Assembly: GCF_901000735.1 (NCBI RefSeq)
Contig: NC_081541.1
Coordinates: forward strand, 62,001-126,000
Reading direction: 5' to 3'
Origin: Corylus avellana
Taxonomy: Eukaryota > Streptophyta > Magnoliopsida > Fagales > Betulaceae
DNA length: 64,000 nucleotides
Of this stretch, positions 21,677 through 32,264 are shown in pieces; positions within the stretch are counted from its first letter, which is position 1, and every line of letters starts with the position of its first letter. The position numbers and the translations under genes are program-made. Below the pieces are notes generated by a model. The model ran no database searches and was not told the DNA's origin. It saw only the letters and a program-made list of their open reading frames with translations.

Positions 21677-24600
21677 GTGCCGTCGGTGACAAATGGACTC
21701 TCTGATTTGCAAATCCAGCAAATCTTATCTATCATGAAGGGTAATGGGACAACACAATCCGCCAATCCTAAAGCTAATGCTGCTTCCTCAGGTTTGTTAC
21801 AAACATTGTTGCGCCTCCATCAATTAATTATCGACGGTGGTGCAACAGATCACATTTCTTCATCTCCAACTTTGCTTGCCAACAGCAGTAAGAACACCTT
21901 TTTGCCACCAGTTGCTATGCCAAGTGGAGAACAGGCTCTGATTACATCCGTTGGGAATTTACCTTTGAATTCCGCTATTACTCTAAAAAATGTGCTTGGT
22001 GTGCCATCTTTTAAGGTGGATTTAATGTCTGTGAGTCGAGTTACCAAAGATCTCAATTGTTCAATAACCTTTTTCCCTCATTGGTGTATTTTGCAGGACT
22101 TGACGACGAGGATGACGATTGGTTTGGGTGAACAACGAGACGGACTTTATTACTTGGTTGCGTTATCAGTGAAGCCAAACCCTCAAACTCCATCCGCAGC
22201 AACCACTTCTTGCCGTTCACCCAGTTCTCAAGTCACCTCCTCCACCGCTTTGTGGCATCGCCGATTGGGGCATTTGTTTGGTTCTAGATTGGATTTTATG
22301 GTAAAACATTTGTTAATTTTTCCTTTCCAATCTAATAATGCTTGTGATGTTTGTGCACTTGCAAAACAAAGTCGACTTCTATTTTCTGTTAGTTCAATTT
22401 CATGTGTTAGACCTTTTGAATTAATTCATTGCGACATTTGGGGCCCCTATAAAATTGCCTCTCTTTCTGGTGCGAAATATTTTTTGACTATTGTGGATGA
22501 TTATTCTAGATTCACATGGGTATTTTTTATGCATCACAAAAGTGAAACACAACATTTACTTGTCAATTTTTTCTCATTTGTCCAAACACAATTCCATGTT
22601 TCTATAGCCAACATTCGAGTTGATAATGGTGGAGAATTATTTTCTATGCGGGAAATTTTTAAACAAAAAGGGACCACTTACCAACATTTTTGTGTCTATA
22701 CTCCTCAACAAAATGGGGTTGTAGAGCGCAAGCACCGCCATATTCTTGAATCCGCTAGAGCTTTTCGTTTTCAAGCTCACCTTCCTTTACATTTTTGGGC
22801 AGAATGTGTTTCTATTGCTGTTCATATAATTAATCGTTTGCCCACACCACTCCTTTCTCACCAAACTCCTTTTGAACGACTTTATGGTAAGCTTCCTTCT
22901 TATTCTCATATTCGAGTTTTTGGGTGTCTTACCTATGCTACTGATGCGCACGTCCCCCATAAATTCGCTCCTCGAGCCAAACGATGTATTTTTCTTGGCT
23001 ATCCAGTTGGTCAGAAAGCTTACAAGCTCTATGACCTTGCCACCCACCAAATGTTCACTAGCCGTGATGTTGTTTTTCATTAAACTATTTTTCCTTATGA
23101 GTCCATTCCATCCACTTCCTCAAATTCAGCCCCGGTGATTCCTCTTTCTGTATCCGATCCTTCACCACCAGTCCAACAACCCTCACCACCGGAACTAGTT
23201 TCCTCCATCCAACAACCCGCACCACCAACTCCCGTTTCTCCTCAGCCATCACCTGCTAGTCCTCCTCCCGAACCCATTTTACGCCGTTCTCAAAGACCTC
23301 ATCACCCTCCCACGGCTTTACGTGATTATGTCTGCAACCAAGTAACGTCTCCCAACCATTTGCCGCCTTTGTCATCAGGTCCACAAAATGGTACGCGATA
23401 TCCCCTTTGCAATTTTGTCTCTTATCATCGTTACTCACCACATCATTACTCTTTTATTGCTGCTGTCAGTCAAGATATTGAGCCTACATCTTATACCGAA
23501 GCAGCTTCTCATTCCCATTGGCAAGAAGCAATGCAATCTAAATTGGCCGCTTTAGAAGCCAACCACACTTGATCTCTCACTTCTCTTCCTCCTGGTAAGA
23601 AGCCTATTGGTTGTCGTTGGGTTTACAAAATCAAATGGCACTCGGATGGTACTATCGAGCGTTTCAAAGCTCGTTTGGTTGCAAAAGGTTACACACAGCT
23701 GGAAGGTATAGATTACCATGACACTTTCTCTCCCACTGCTAAAATGATTATTGTTCGTTGTTTATTGGCTTTAGCAGCTGCCCAGAATTGGTCTCTTCAC
23801 CAACTTGATGTCAACAATGCTTTTCTTCACGGTGATCTCCATGAAGAAATTTATATGTCTCCACCTCCTGGTCTTCGGCGATAGGGGGAGAATCTAGTGT
23901 GTCGCCTTCACAAGTCGTTATATGGCTTAAAGCAAGCTTCTCGACAATGGTTTGCCAAGTTCTCTACAGCTATCCAAGCTGCTGGATTTGTTCAATCCAA
24001 AGCAGATTACTTGTTATTCACATGTCGAAAAGGCAAATCTTTTACAGCTTTGTTGATATATGTCGATGACATTCTTATTACAGGTAATGATGTCAATGCC
24101 ATATTAGCTCTCAAGCAATTTCTGCATAGTCATTTTCGGATTAAAGATTTGGGTGATTTGAAGTATTTTCTGGGCATCGAAGTTTCTCGGTCGAAGAGAG
24201 GTATTTCCATCTCGCAACGAATACTTTGGAAATTTTAAAAGATGGTGGATTTTTGGGTGCTAAACCTGTGAACTTTCCCATGGAACAAAACATAAAACTC
24301 TCGTATTCAGGTGAATTGCTTAAAGATCCGTCCCAGTATAGGAGACTTGTTGGACGCCTAATTTATTTGACTATTACTCGGCCAGACATCACCTATTCGG
24401 TCCATGTGTTAAGTAGATTCATGCATGCACCACGCAAACCACACATGGGAGCTGCCTTGCATGTATTGAGTTATTTGAAAAGCAGTCCAGGACAAGGTTT
24501 GTTTTTCCCTTCTCAGAATGATTTATCTTTGCGAGCTTTTTCTAATTCGGATTGGGCTAGTTGTCCAATATCTCGTAGATCCACTACGGGTTATTGTGTT

Positions 24601-25008
24601 TTTTTGGGATCTTCTCTTATTTCCTGGCGGACAAAGAGGCAGAAAACTGTATCCCTCTCCTCAGCAGAAGCTGAATATAGAGCCATGACAGGTACATGCT
24701 GTGAATTATCCTGGCTACGCTCATTATTGAAAGATTTGAGAATATTGCATCCGAAGCCAGCATTGTTATATTGTGATAACACAACTGCCTTACATATAGC
24801 TGCCAATCCCGTTTTCCATGAAAGAACCAGACATATAGAGATGGATTGCCATTTTATTCGTGACAAAATACAAGATGGTTCAGTTGTAACCAAACATGTT
24901 GCTTCAACAAATCAACTTGCGGATGTGTTCACCAAACCATTGGGAAAGAAAGCTTTCTCTACTATGATACGCAAGTTGGGAGTTCTTGACATTCACTCTC
25001 CAACTTGA
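21677..25008 (+). pseudogene. Copia pol (protease, integrase, RT, RNase H) with stops and a frameshift
   Basis: Protease motif IIDGGATDHISS; gag-pre-integrase HRRLGHLFGSR and CDVCALAKQSR; integrase core CDIWGPY, VDNGGELF and ERKHRHILE (DDE); RT begins [20 protein letters not shown], with YVDDILIT at 24058 onward; RNase H SNSDWASC, SSAEAEYRA, CDNTTALHI. Stops are TAA at 23081, TGA at 23570 and TAG at 23882, all in one frame. After GISISQR (about 24215) bases are missing and the frame shifts, the rest being open to TGA at 25006. The protease triad is DGG rather than DSG. Pol normally copies and integrates the element; this copy cannot make it whole. Confidence 0.92.
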
Positions 25009-25015
25009 GGGGGAG
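25006..25015 (+). other. Polypurine tract of the copia element
   Basis: GAGGGGGAG-type purine block immediately before the 3' LTR, priming site for plus-strand synthesis in the family. It overlaps the pol stop codon. Confidence 0.85.
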
Positions 25016-25230
25016 TGTTGAGAATGAAAGGTCAATAATATTTGGGCATTCATTGTATCGGGACATTCGTTGACAAATATATTGTATTAATTGTATATTT
25101 ATTTAGTTGTCTTTTATACTTAGACTACCTAGAATAGATTAGCATGATTGAAGGAAATTTCTTGTATAAAGCTATGTCTCCTAATTCAATAAAATTCATT
25201 CAAAGGCAAATATTATTTTCCTTCTTTACA
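25016..25230 (+). repeat. 3' LTR of the copia element
   Basis: 215 bp, about 98 percent identical to the 5' LTR, followed by the TCCCA target duplicate. Confidence 0.96.
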
Positions 25231-25246
25231 TCCCACTACCTCTTTC

Positions 25247-25412
25247 CCAAGGAAAATGATAAAAGCACAACTTAAACCCAACTTTAGCCCAATTTTTCTC
25301 TTAAGTTTTTTTTTTAAAAAAAACTATCTGTGGAGGAGAGAGAGCGTTAAACTAGAGAGAGAGAAATTTAGTCTAAAAGTTAGTCTAAAATTGAGTTTAA
25401 GTTGTGGCTATA
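25247..25412. repeat. Small foldback (MITE-like) repeat
   Basis: Left TGATAAAAGCACAACTTAAA and the reverse complement of the right end TGATATAGCCACAACTTAAA are inverted repeats, with further complementarity (CCCAACTTTAG versus CTAAAATTGAG). About 166 bp. Target duplication not evident. Confidence 0.55.
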
Positions 25413-25634
25413 TCACACCTCATTTCCCAAACTACACAACAAACCCATTTTGCCGAAGATAAATGATAGGGTCGCAACCCATGTTTTTTTTTTTTTTTTT
25501 TTTTTTTTGACAATTTACTCCATGGGTTAATCGAAATTACAATAAACTCTCTACCGTCAAAATTTTTTAACAGCTGTTAGGACCACTTAAAACATACCGT
25601 TTTACCTAATTAAAATATTAATTTTTTATTAATT

Positions 25635-25799
25635 NNNNNNNNNNNNNNNNNNNNNNNNNNNNNNNNNNNNNNNNNNNNNNNNNNNNNNNNNNNNNNNNNN
25701 NNNNNNNNNNNNNNNNNNNNNNNNNNNNNNNNNNNNNNNNNNNNNNNNNNNNNNNNNNNNNNNNNNNNNNNNNNNNNNNNNNNNNNNNNNNNNNNNNNN
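25635..25799. other. Assembly gap (165 N)
   Basis: Run of N in the core of the foldback element. Open frames predicted across it are artefacts. Confidence 1.
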
Positions 25800-26499
25800 A
25801 AGCCACCCCATGGGTGGAAAGGGGTGGCCGCGAGCCACCTCAAACCACCCAAGGTGCGGCTCGAGCCACCCCAAACCGCCTAGGGGTGGCTTGCGGCCAC
25901 CCCATAAGGGTTGGGGGGTGGCCAAGGGTGGCGCCACCCTTGGCCACCCTTCAATTTTTATTTTTTTTTATTTTTTTAATTTTTAGATTTAATTTTTTTA
26001 ATTAAATTAATAAAAAAAATTAATATTTTAATCAGGTAAAACGGTGCGTTTTGAATGGCCCTAACAGTTGTTAAAAAATTTTAATAGTAGAGATTTTATT
26101 GTCGAACCTTTTCCCCTCGTTTTGCAACTGGTCCAAGTAATTACCGATGTAGGAACCCTTTAGAAAAAAAAAAAAAAAAAAAAAATTTTCCATCTTCGAA
26201 GAACCTAATGGGGGCAACGGTTGGTGCAGCCTTTGAGGTGGTGCTTACTTGTTTGCCTGTATTCTGTTAGGGAGAAGGTGGAAGACGATCCCTCTGTTTG
26301 ATTTACTTTGTTAGAAAGGCAACGGTTTTCTCCCTAGTTGATGTCTAGATGAGAAGGATTTGTTTCTCTTAATCTTTCGAGGTTATTGAGAGTTTTGTGA
26401 GTTTTCTCTCTAGGTTTTCCATAGAAGAGAAGGAGAAGTTTTCCTAATCCATTGGCGATTGAGGAAGTAGCACTATTTGGGACGAAGTCTCTGATAACA

Positions 26500-28095
26500 A
26501 TGGCGGACGATCCCTCAACATTCTGGCACAAACTGTCCCTTTCAGAAGAGGAAGATTTGGAGGTAGAGATCCAGCAAGAAGAGGTACAAGCGCAGGCTAA
26601 GAGAGGACGATCATGCGTAGTGGGTAAGTTGGTGGCGGATCGGACTGTAAGTAAGGAAACGATCAAATCCTCTCTTAGACGATGGTGGAAACCGCTGGGA
26701 TCCATTATTTTCAAAGTATTGGGAGAAAATCTATTCTTGATCGAATTTGAGTTTAGCCAGGACAAGACTAGAGTTCTTGAAGGGAGGCCATGGGTGTTCG
26801 AAGGAAATCTGTTCTTAGTGAAGGACTTTGATGGAGTTTTAGCGCCATCGAAATTAACTTTCGATAGGGCATCCTTTTGGGTGCGGATGTTAAAACTTCC
26901 ATTGGTATGTATGGGGAGGGAGGTTGGACGTAAGATCGGTGAATCGGTTGGGGTGGTGGAAGCAGTAGACACGGATGAGGAGGGAGTCGGATGGGGCGAA
27001 TATCTGAGAGTCAGAATCTCCATTGATTTATCCAAACCACTTCCTCGGGGTAAGAAGCTGAAGTTCCAAGGCACGACTTCATGGATAGTATTTCAATATG
27101 AAAAACTTCCCAAATATTGTTTCCAGTGCGGAGTTATTCAGCATGGGCGAGACGGATGCCATAAGCGCAGCAACTTGAGACACAACGACGCTAACAATGA
27201 ATTTGGGCCATGGCTTCGTGCCCCATCACCGACGCGCAGAGGTGAGAAGAGTCAAGGCGGGTTTGCTGCAAAACCAGAGAAAGCGGGTTCAGATAGTTCG
27301 GCTTCAGCAGAGGTCCACACATGCAGAGCCCGTGGTCAATCAAGGGACCATAATCGGAAACCTGCAAATCAGGAGGAGTCAAGGGAGCCAGTTTTTTCCG
27401 ATGAGGCGATTCCGGTAAAGCAAGCTGTTCAGTTTCAAAAATGGGCATGCGGAATTGAGGGCGAGAATCATGGAGGAATCGAAGGAAAGTTACAGGAAGG
27501 GGATACGGTGGGACAGGACAGACAATTCTTGCCTCACAGTGGAGGCGCCTCTCGAAAAGATTTTTATGGCCAGCAAGATTCTCGGGTTGTAAGAAAGGCA
27601 AGTTCGTCTCCGAGGGATGTTGAAGGGGCCTTAAATGCTACGCATGACTCACGGGATATTAAAAAAAATTTCCTTCCGCTGGGAGCTGATGGGAGAGAAG
27701 TAAGTCAAAAAGATTGTCACATGGGAGGCGTACCTGTAGTGAAGGGACTTGATGGAGCCTTCAAGGAGAATCATACTGGGCTTACTAGAAGCATGAGCCA
27801 GGAGGAAAGCCCAGGAGGTATGGACTATCCAGGCCCACTTATAGCTGATGTGGCCCGAAACATCAAAGCAGCCCAAGTGACTAAAAAAAATCCAGATTCA
27901 GCCTTGGTAACGTGGAAAAGAAAGTACGAAGATTCTGAAAAACAGGCTATAGGGGGTGCAGTCATGCAGGAAGCAAAAAAGCGACGGGGCTCTAATGGTG
28001 ACGGAAAACCAACGGAAAAAGACAGAAAAAAATCAGACGGTGAACATGGATCGGGAAAGGCGGAGGCTGTGTTGCAGCCCCGCCGACCGCAATGA
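26500..28095 (+). CDS. LINE ORF1 protein (DUF4283, CCHC zinc knuckle)
   Basis: 531 aa from ATG at 26500 (MADDPSTFWHKLSLSEEED); upstream codons in frame have no ATG. DUF4283-like RNA-binding region at about residues 30-190 (VVGKLVADRTVSKETIKSSL, RVLEGRPWVFEGNLFL, FWVRM). Zinc knuckle CFQCGVIQHGRDGC near residue 207 with intact Cx2Cx4Hx4C. The remainder is hydrophilic and of low conservation, ending in a basic region before the ORF2 overlap. In the family it is a nucleic-acid-binding chaperone that coats the element RNA. Confidence 0.9.
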   Translation: MADDPSTFWHKLSLSEEEDLEVEIQQEEVQAQAKRGRSCVVGKLVADRTVSKETIKSSLRRWWKPLGSIIFKVLGENLFLIEFEFSQDKTRVLEGRPWVFEGNLFLVKDFDGVLAPSKLTFDRASFWVRMLKLPLVCMGREVGRKIGESVGVVEAVDTDEEGVGWGEYLRVRISIDLSKPLPRGKKLKFQGTTSWIVFQYEKLPKYCFQCGVIQHGRDGCHKRSNLRHNDANNEFGPWLRAPSPTRRGEKSQGGFAAKPEKAGSDSSASAEVHTCRARGQSRDHNRKPANQEESREPVFSDEAIPVKQAVQFQKWACGIEGENHGGIEGKLQEGDTVGQDRQFLPHSGGASRKDFYGQQDSRVVRKASSSPRDVEGALNATHDSRDIKKNFLPLGADGREVSQKDCHMGGVPVVKGLDGAFKENHTGLTRSMSQEESPGGMDYPGPLIADVARNIKAAQVTKKNPDSALVTWKRKYEDSEKQAIGGAVMQEAKKRRGSNGDGKPTEKDRKKSDGEHGSGKAEAVLQPRRPQ

Positions 28096-31000
28096 AGCTA
28101 TTAAGTTGGAACTGTCGAGGGCTTGGGAACCCTCGAGCAGTTAGAGACTTGAACCAATTGGTGAAGGATAAGAAACCCACCTTGGTTTTCCTTATGGAGA
28201 CCAAGAGTAGACAGAAAAAAATGGAATTGATCAGACACAAACTGGGCTTTTCCGGTTTATTTGTGGTGGATTGCATAGGAAGGAGGGGTGGTTTGGCCCT
28301 GCTATGGAAAGAAGAAATACTGCTGGAAATTCAAAATTATACCCAACATCATATAAATGCAGTGATACGAGAACAACAAGATTCTAATCCGTGGAAGTTC
28401 ACGGGTTTTTACGGACAGCCGGATGTATCGAGGAGGCATGAATCATGGAGTTTGTTGCAAATTCTAGCCCAATTTAATCCACTTCCATGGGTCTGTTTAG
28501 GTGACTTTAATGAGATCCTGTATCCATGGGAAAAATGGGGAGGAAGGGGAAAAATCAGAAGCCAAATGAGAGGGTTCCAGAATACATTGGTGGAGTGTGG
28601 AATGTCAGACTTGGGTTTCTCGGGACCCAAGTATACGTGGACAAATTGCAGGGATGGGAGGGAGTTCATCAAGGAGAGACTTGATCGGGGCGTGGCAAAT
28701 CAAGAATGGAGAGAAATGTTTCCGGAAGCAGACTTAAAAGTGGTATTTGCTATGGGCTCGGATCATCTACCTCTCCTTTTGAATTTGGATGGGAAATATA
28801 GGCGGAATAAAAGGAGATACAATTCTAGATATGAAGCAAGTTGGGCTCTCGAAGAGGGGTATTCTGAGATGATCAAGGAGATTTGCTCACGACCGACACA
28901 CTCTGCTAATCACTGGGGCAGCTTGGGTGAAAAGCTAAGAGGATGCAGCAGACTTTTTGCACAGTGGCAGAGGAAAAAGACGGAACCAAGGGCCAATATC
29001 ACTAGAATCCAAAATAAAATTCTGGAGCTTCAAGGAAAGGAGGATGTGGCAGCTTGTGAGGAGGTTTTCAAACTTTCCCATGAGCTCCAAATTCTCTTAG
29101 AAAAAGAAGATATTTTCTGGAAACAAAGAGCCAAGGAGATATGGCTTAGACATGGAGATCGAAACACAAGATTCTACCACGAGTGCGCAAATGCAAGAAG
29201 AAAATCAAATTTTATAAAGGAAATAAAGGATGTTACAGGAGGGCTTTGGGAGACACAGGACACTGTAGAGTCCGCGTTTGTTACTTATTTTACGGAACTT
29301 TTTTCTGCAGAACAAATGGGCGACATGGAATCATGCCTCCAATACATTCCAGAAGGGGTTACGGTGGAAATGAATGTAGAACTTCTAAAGGAGTTCACAA
29401 AAGAAGAAGTGACGGAAGCATTATTCCAAATGGCACCATTCAAAGCCCCGGGTCCCGACGGTTTCACGGCTGATTTTTCCCAAAAACATTGGGCCATTTT
29501 GGGTGATGAGGTATGTTCAGCTGTCTTAGAAATTCTGAGCTCCGGTTTTATGCCAAGTGAATTAAACTTTACCTATATAGCGCTTATTCCGAAATCAAAA
29601 ACACCTTTGTGTGTTACGGATTTCCGTCCAATAAGCCTTTGTAACGTACTCTACAAATTGTTATCAAAGGTACTTGCTAATAGATTAAAAAAGGTTCTAC
29701 CTTCTGTTATATCCCCAACACAAAGTGCCTTCCTCCCGGGACGGTTGATTTCGGATAATGTTCTAGCTGCATATGAGACACTTCACACCATGCATTCCCG
29801 AATGAGGGGAAAGAAGGGATTTATGGCGGTGAAGTTAGACATGAGCAAGGCATATGATAGGGTGGAGTGGCATTTTTTGAAGGCGATTATGGGTCGTATG
29901 GGGTTTAATGCACGTTGGATCCACCTTATCATGATGTGCGTCACCTCGGCACAATTTTCAGTTATTGTCAATGGGACTCCCTGTGGACATATTACCCCGT
30001 CTAGGGGACTTAGGCAAGGCGACCCAATTTCTCCGTATCTCTTTCTTATATGTGCTGAGGCTTTAAGTTCAATGCTAATCCAAGCAAATAATGATGGTCT
30101 ATTGACGGGTGTTCCTACTTCTAGACGGGGACCACACATTAGCCATCTATTTTTTGCCGATGATAGCCTATTGTTCTGCAGAGCAAGCACTACTCAATGG
30201 AGACATATGGCGGATATTTTGAAGAAATATGAAGCCGCGTCCGGACAAAAGATGAACAATGACAAGACAGCCGTGTTTTTTAGCAAAAATACCACAATGG
30301 AAGATAGGAGTAAGATTATGGAGCTATTGGGAATTCCAGCTACCCAACGCTATGACACTTATTTGGGGTTACCGACGCTTGTCGGAAAATCCCGAACCGC
30401 AGCTTTTCGGAGTATTGTAGATCGTGTACGGAAACGTCTCCAAGATTGGAAATTGAATTTCCTCTCTCAAGCAGGAAAGGAAATTTTGTTGAAGGCGGTG
30501 ATCCAGGCAATCCCTACCTATTGCATGAGTATTTTTTTGCTTCCGAAAGTCCTATGTTCGGAAATTAATTCCCTCATGCAAAGGTTTTGGTGGGGCCACA
30601 AGGAGAAGGAGAAAAGGGTGGCTTGGATGAGTTGGAGTAAAATGGGCTTTTCGAAAAGGTGGGGTGGTATGGGCTTCCGAGATTTCACGTGCTTTAACAA
30701 AGCCCTATTAGCCAAGCAATGTTGGAGGTTGTGGCAATCACCGAATAGTCTCATTGCACGTATTATGCAAGCTAAGTATTTCCCTTCTTGTTCAATTCTT
30801 GAGGCCCCACCGGGGAAAAACCCGTCATTTGCATGGCGAAGTATCCAAAAATCATGCGCTTTATTAAGAGAGGGGCTTGTATGGAGGGTAGGTAATGGAG
30901 CTAAGGTGCGAATTTGGCAAGATAGATGGCTGCCAAGTCCTTCGACTTTTATGATACAGTCACAACCAGTTCTGTTAGCCCCAACAGCCACGGTTAGTGA

Positions 31001-32204
31001 GCTGATTGACGGCGAGACGAAGTGGTGGAACCTTGCTTTGATTGGGCAATTATTCTCTCCGGAAGAGGTGACACATATACTCTCTATACCTCTGTGCAGA
31101 ACAAACCAAGAAGATATCCTTATTTGGCGGGGCACCAACAATGGGGTTTTTTCGGTACGGAGTGCATATCATATGCAAAAGGGGATGGAGGAGGCAGCTG
31201 GTGCAGAATGTTCCTATCGGGGTCCCAGCAGTGAGGTGTGGGGGAAGATATGGCAAATGCAAGTACCAAATGTCGAGAAGAACTTTATGTGGAGAGCATG
31301 CCATGAAATTCTTCCCACTCAATCCAATCTCTTTAAGAAGAAAATCAGTGATGACCCGAGATGTCCCATTTGCGGAATTGAAGACGAAACTGTTTTTCAC
31401 ATACTATGGCAATGTCCGTCGGCTATGGACGTCTGGAGTGAGGGAGGGCGGAAATTTCAGAAAAGTTACTACCCAGGCCCATGTTTCGTACAAGTCGTCG
31501 AAGGGATGTTCAAATCTTGTGACAGTGAAGAGTTAAAAGTGTTTGTGGGAGCAGCTAGACGCATATGGTTGAGGAGAAATGAATTTCTACATGAGGGGAT
31601 ATTCTCCTCTCCTACAGAGATCATGAAACGCACTACAACAACCATCATAGAGTACCAAAATGCACATGTAGGACTGTCTTTGGAAACTTCTCCAATCAGG
31701 ATATGCGGGTGGAATGCTCCTCCAACGGGCTGGATCATGGCACACTGGGATGCAGCGACGGACCGAAGCGAGGGACGTTTGGGATTGGGGATGGTTTTAC
31801 GTGATAATGCAGGGAATATGATAGCAGCCAAAAGTCTTACCTTACGGGGGTTTATTGAACCTGCAGCTGCTGAAGCATTGGCGGCACTGGAAGTGATCCA
31901 ACTGTGTCGGAATATGGGGTATGAGCGTATCCATTTTATGGGAGATGCAAAATCGGTGGTTGATGCAGTGCTATCGGGGTCACCAGATTGGAGCCGCACA
32001 GGCCATTTGATTAATGACATTCGCATGAGGCTAAGAGAGTTTCCACAATGGAAGCTGTCCTTTATTAATAGGGAATCGAATCGTCCAGCCCATGAGTTGG
32101 CGAAAATGGGAACAAAACAGTTGATGAATAAGGTGTGGACTTCAGGTCCACCTTCTTGTATTCAGAACCTAATTGCTCAAGAGCAGTTGGGTTTGGCTGT
32201 TTGA
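28092..32204 (+). CDS. LINE ORF2 protein (APE endonuclease, RT, RNase H)
   Basis: 1370 aa. Endonuclease at 1-230: N7 in LSWNCRG, E36 in METKS, GDFNE at 137-141, SDH at 223-225. RT at about 480-740: APFKAPGPDGFTADF, RPISLCNVLYKLLSKVLANR, KLDMSKAYDRVEW, GLRQGDPISPYLF and FADD at 688-691. zf-RVT near 1050-1115 (CPICGIEDETVFHILWQC). RNase H from about 1216: HWDAATDRSE, AEALAALE, MGDAKSVVDAV. It nicks target DNA and reverse-transcribes element RNA at the nick. The start ATG lies inside the ORF1 stop (ATGA), suggesting coupled re-initiation. No broken motif was noticed. Confidence 0.95.
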   Translation: MKLLSWNCRGLGNPRAVRDLNQLVKDKKPTLVFLMETKSRQKKMELIRHKLGFSGLFVVDCIGRRGGLALLWKEEILLEIQNYTQHHINAVIREQQDSNPWKFTGFYGQPDVSRRHESWSLLQILAQFNPLPWVCLGDFNEILYPWEKWGGRGKIRSQMRGFQNTLVECGMSDLGFSGPKYTWTNCRDGREFIKERLDRGVANQEWREMFPEADLKVVFAMGSDHLPLLLNLDGKYRRNKRRYNSRYEASWALEEGYSEMIKEICSRPTHSANHWGSLGEKLRGCSRLFAQWQRKKTEPRANITRIQNKILELQGKEDVAACEEVFKLSHELQILLEKEDIFWKQRAKEIWLRHGDRNTRFYHECANARRKSNFIKEIKDVTGGLWETQDTVESAFVTYFTELFSAEQMGDMESCLQYIPEGVTVEMNVELLKEFTKEEVTEALFQMAPFKAPGPDGFTADFSQKHWAILGDEVCSAVLEILSSGFMPSELNFTYIALIPKSKTPLCVTDFRPISLCNVLYKLLSKVLANRLKKVLPSVISPTQSAFLPGRLISDNVLAAYETLHTMHSRMRGKKGFMAVKLDMSKAYDRVEWHFLKAIMGRMGFNARWIHLIMMCVTSAQFSVIVNGTPCGHITPSRGLRQGDPISPYLFLICAEALSSMLIQANNDGLLTGVPTSRRGPHISHLFFADDSLLFCRASTTQWRHMADILKKYEAASGQKMNNDKTAVFFSKNTTMEDRSKIMELLGIPATQRYDTYLGLPTLVGKSRTAAFRSIVDRVRKRLQDWKLNFLSQAGKEILLKAVIQAIPTYCMSIFLLPKVLCSEINSLMQRFWWGHKEKEKRVAWMSWSKMGFSKRWGGMGFRDFTCFNKALLAKQCWRLWQSPNSLIARIMQAKYFPSCSILEAPPGKNPSFAWRSIQKSCALLREGLVWRVGNGAKVRIWQDRWLPSPSTFMIQSQPVLLAPTATVSELIDGETKWWNLALIGQLFSPEEVTHILSIPLCRTNQEDILIWRGTNNGVFSVRSAYHMQKGMEEAAGAECSYRGPSSEVWGKIWQMQVPNVEKNFMWRACHEILPTQSNLFKKKISDDPRCPICGIEDETVFHILWQCPSAMDVWSEGGRKFQKSYYPGPCFVQVVEGMFKSCDSEELKVFVGAARRIWLRRNEFLHEGIFSSPTEIMKRTTTTIIEYQNAHVGLSLETSPIRICGWNAPPTGWIMAHWDAATDRSEGRLGLGMVLRDNAGNMIAAKSLTLRGFIEPAAAEALAALEVIQLCRNMGYERIHFMGDAKSVVDAVLSGSPDWSRTGHLINDIRMRLREFPQWKLSFINRESNRPAHELAKMGTKQLMNKVWTSGPPSCIQNLIAQEQLGLAV

Positions 32205-32233
32205 TTTTAATAAAAGTTCCACGTATTGATTTC

Positions 32234-32262
<29 letters not shown>

Positions 32263-32264
<2 letters not shown>

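Larger units (their letters stand above)
20413..25230 (+). mobile_element. Full-length Ty1-copia retrotransposon, TSD TCCCA
   Basis: Two 215-bp LTRs (20413-20627, 25016-25230) start TGTTGAGAAT and end TTCTTTACA. The flanking TCCCA repeats (20408-20412, 25231-25235) are a perfect 5-bp target duplication. The LTRs differ by four transitions only. The interior order gag-protease-integrase-RT-RNase H is copia. Five in-frame stops and one frameshift interrupt the polyprotein, so this copy is non-autonomous. It inserted just downstream of the NPF remnant. Confidence 0.97.
26186..32262 (+). mobile_element. Full-length L1-type LINE with open ORF1 and ORF2
   Basis: A 5' leader of about 310 bp, ORF1 26500-28095, ORF2 28092-32204, AATAAA at 32209-32214, and a 29-base A tail at 32234-32262. 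ORF1 and ORF2 overlap by ATGA. Both ORFs lack stops and frameshifts, and key catalytic motifs are present, so this could be an autonomous copy. It interrupts a foldback element. An A-rich stretch precedes the presumed 5' end; the exact 5' boundary and target duplication were not resolved. Confidence 0.92.

Noticed and set aside
25610..25937. Open frames running through N
   Set aside because: Artefact of the assembly gap.
26334..27074. 246-codon open frame on the minus strand
   Set aside because: Antisense shadow of LINE ORF1; composition and position explained by the coding strand.
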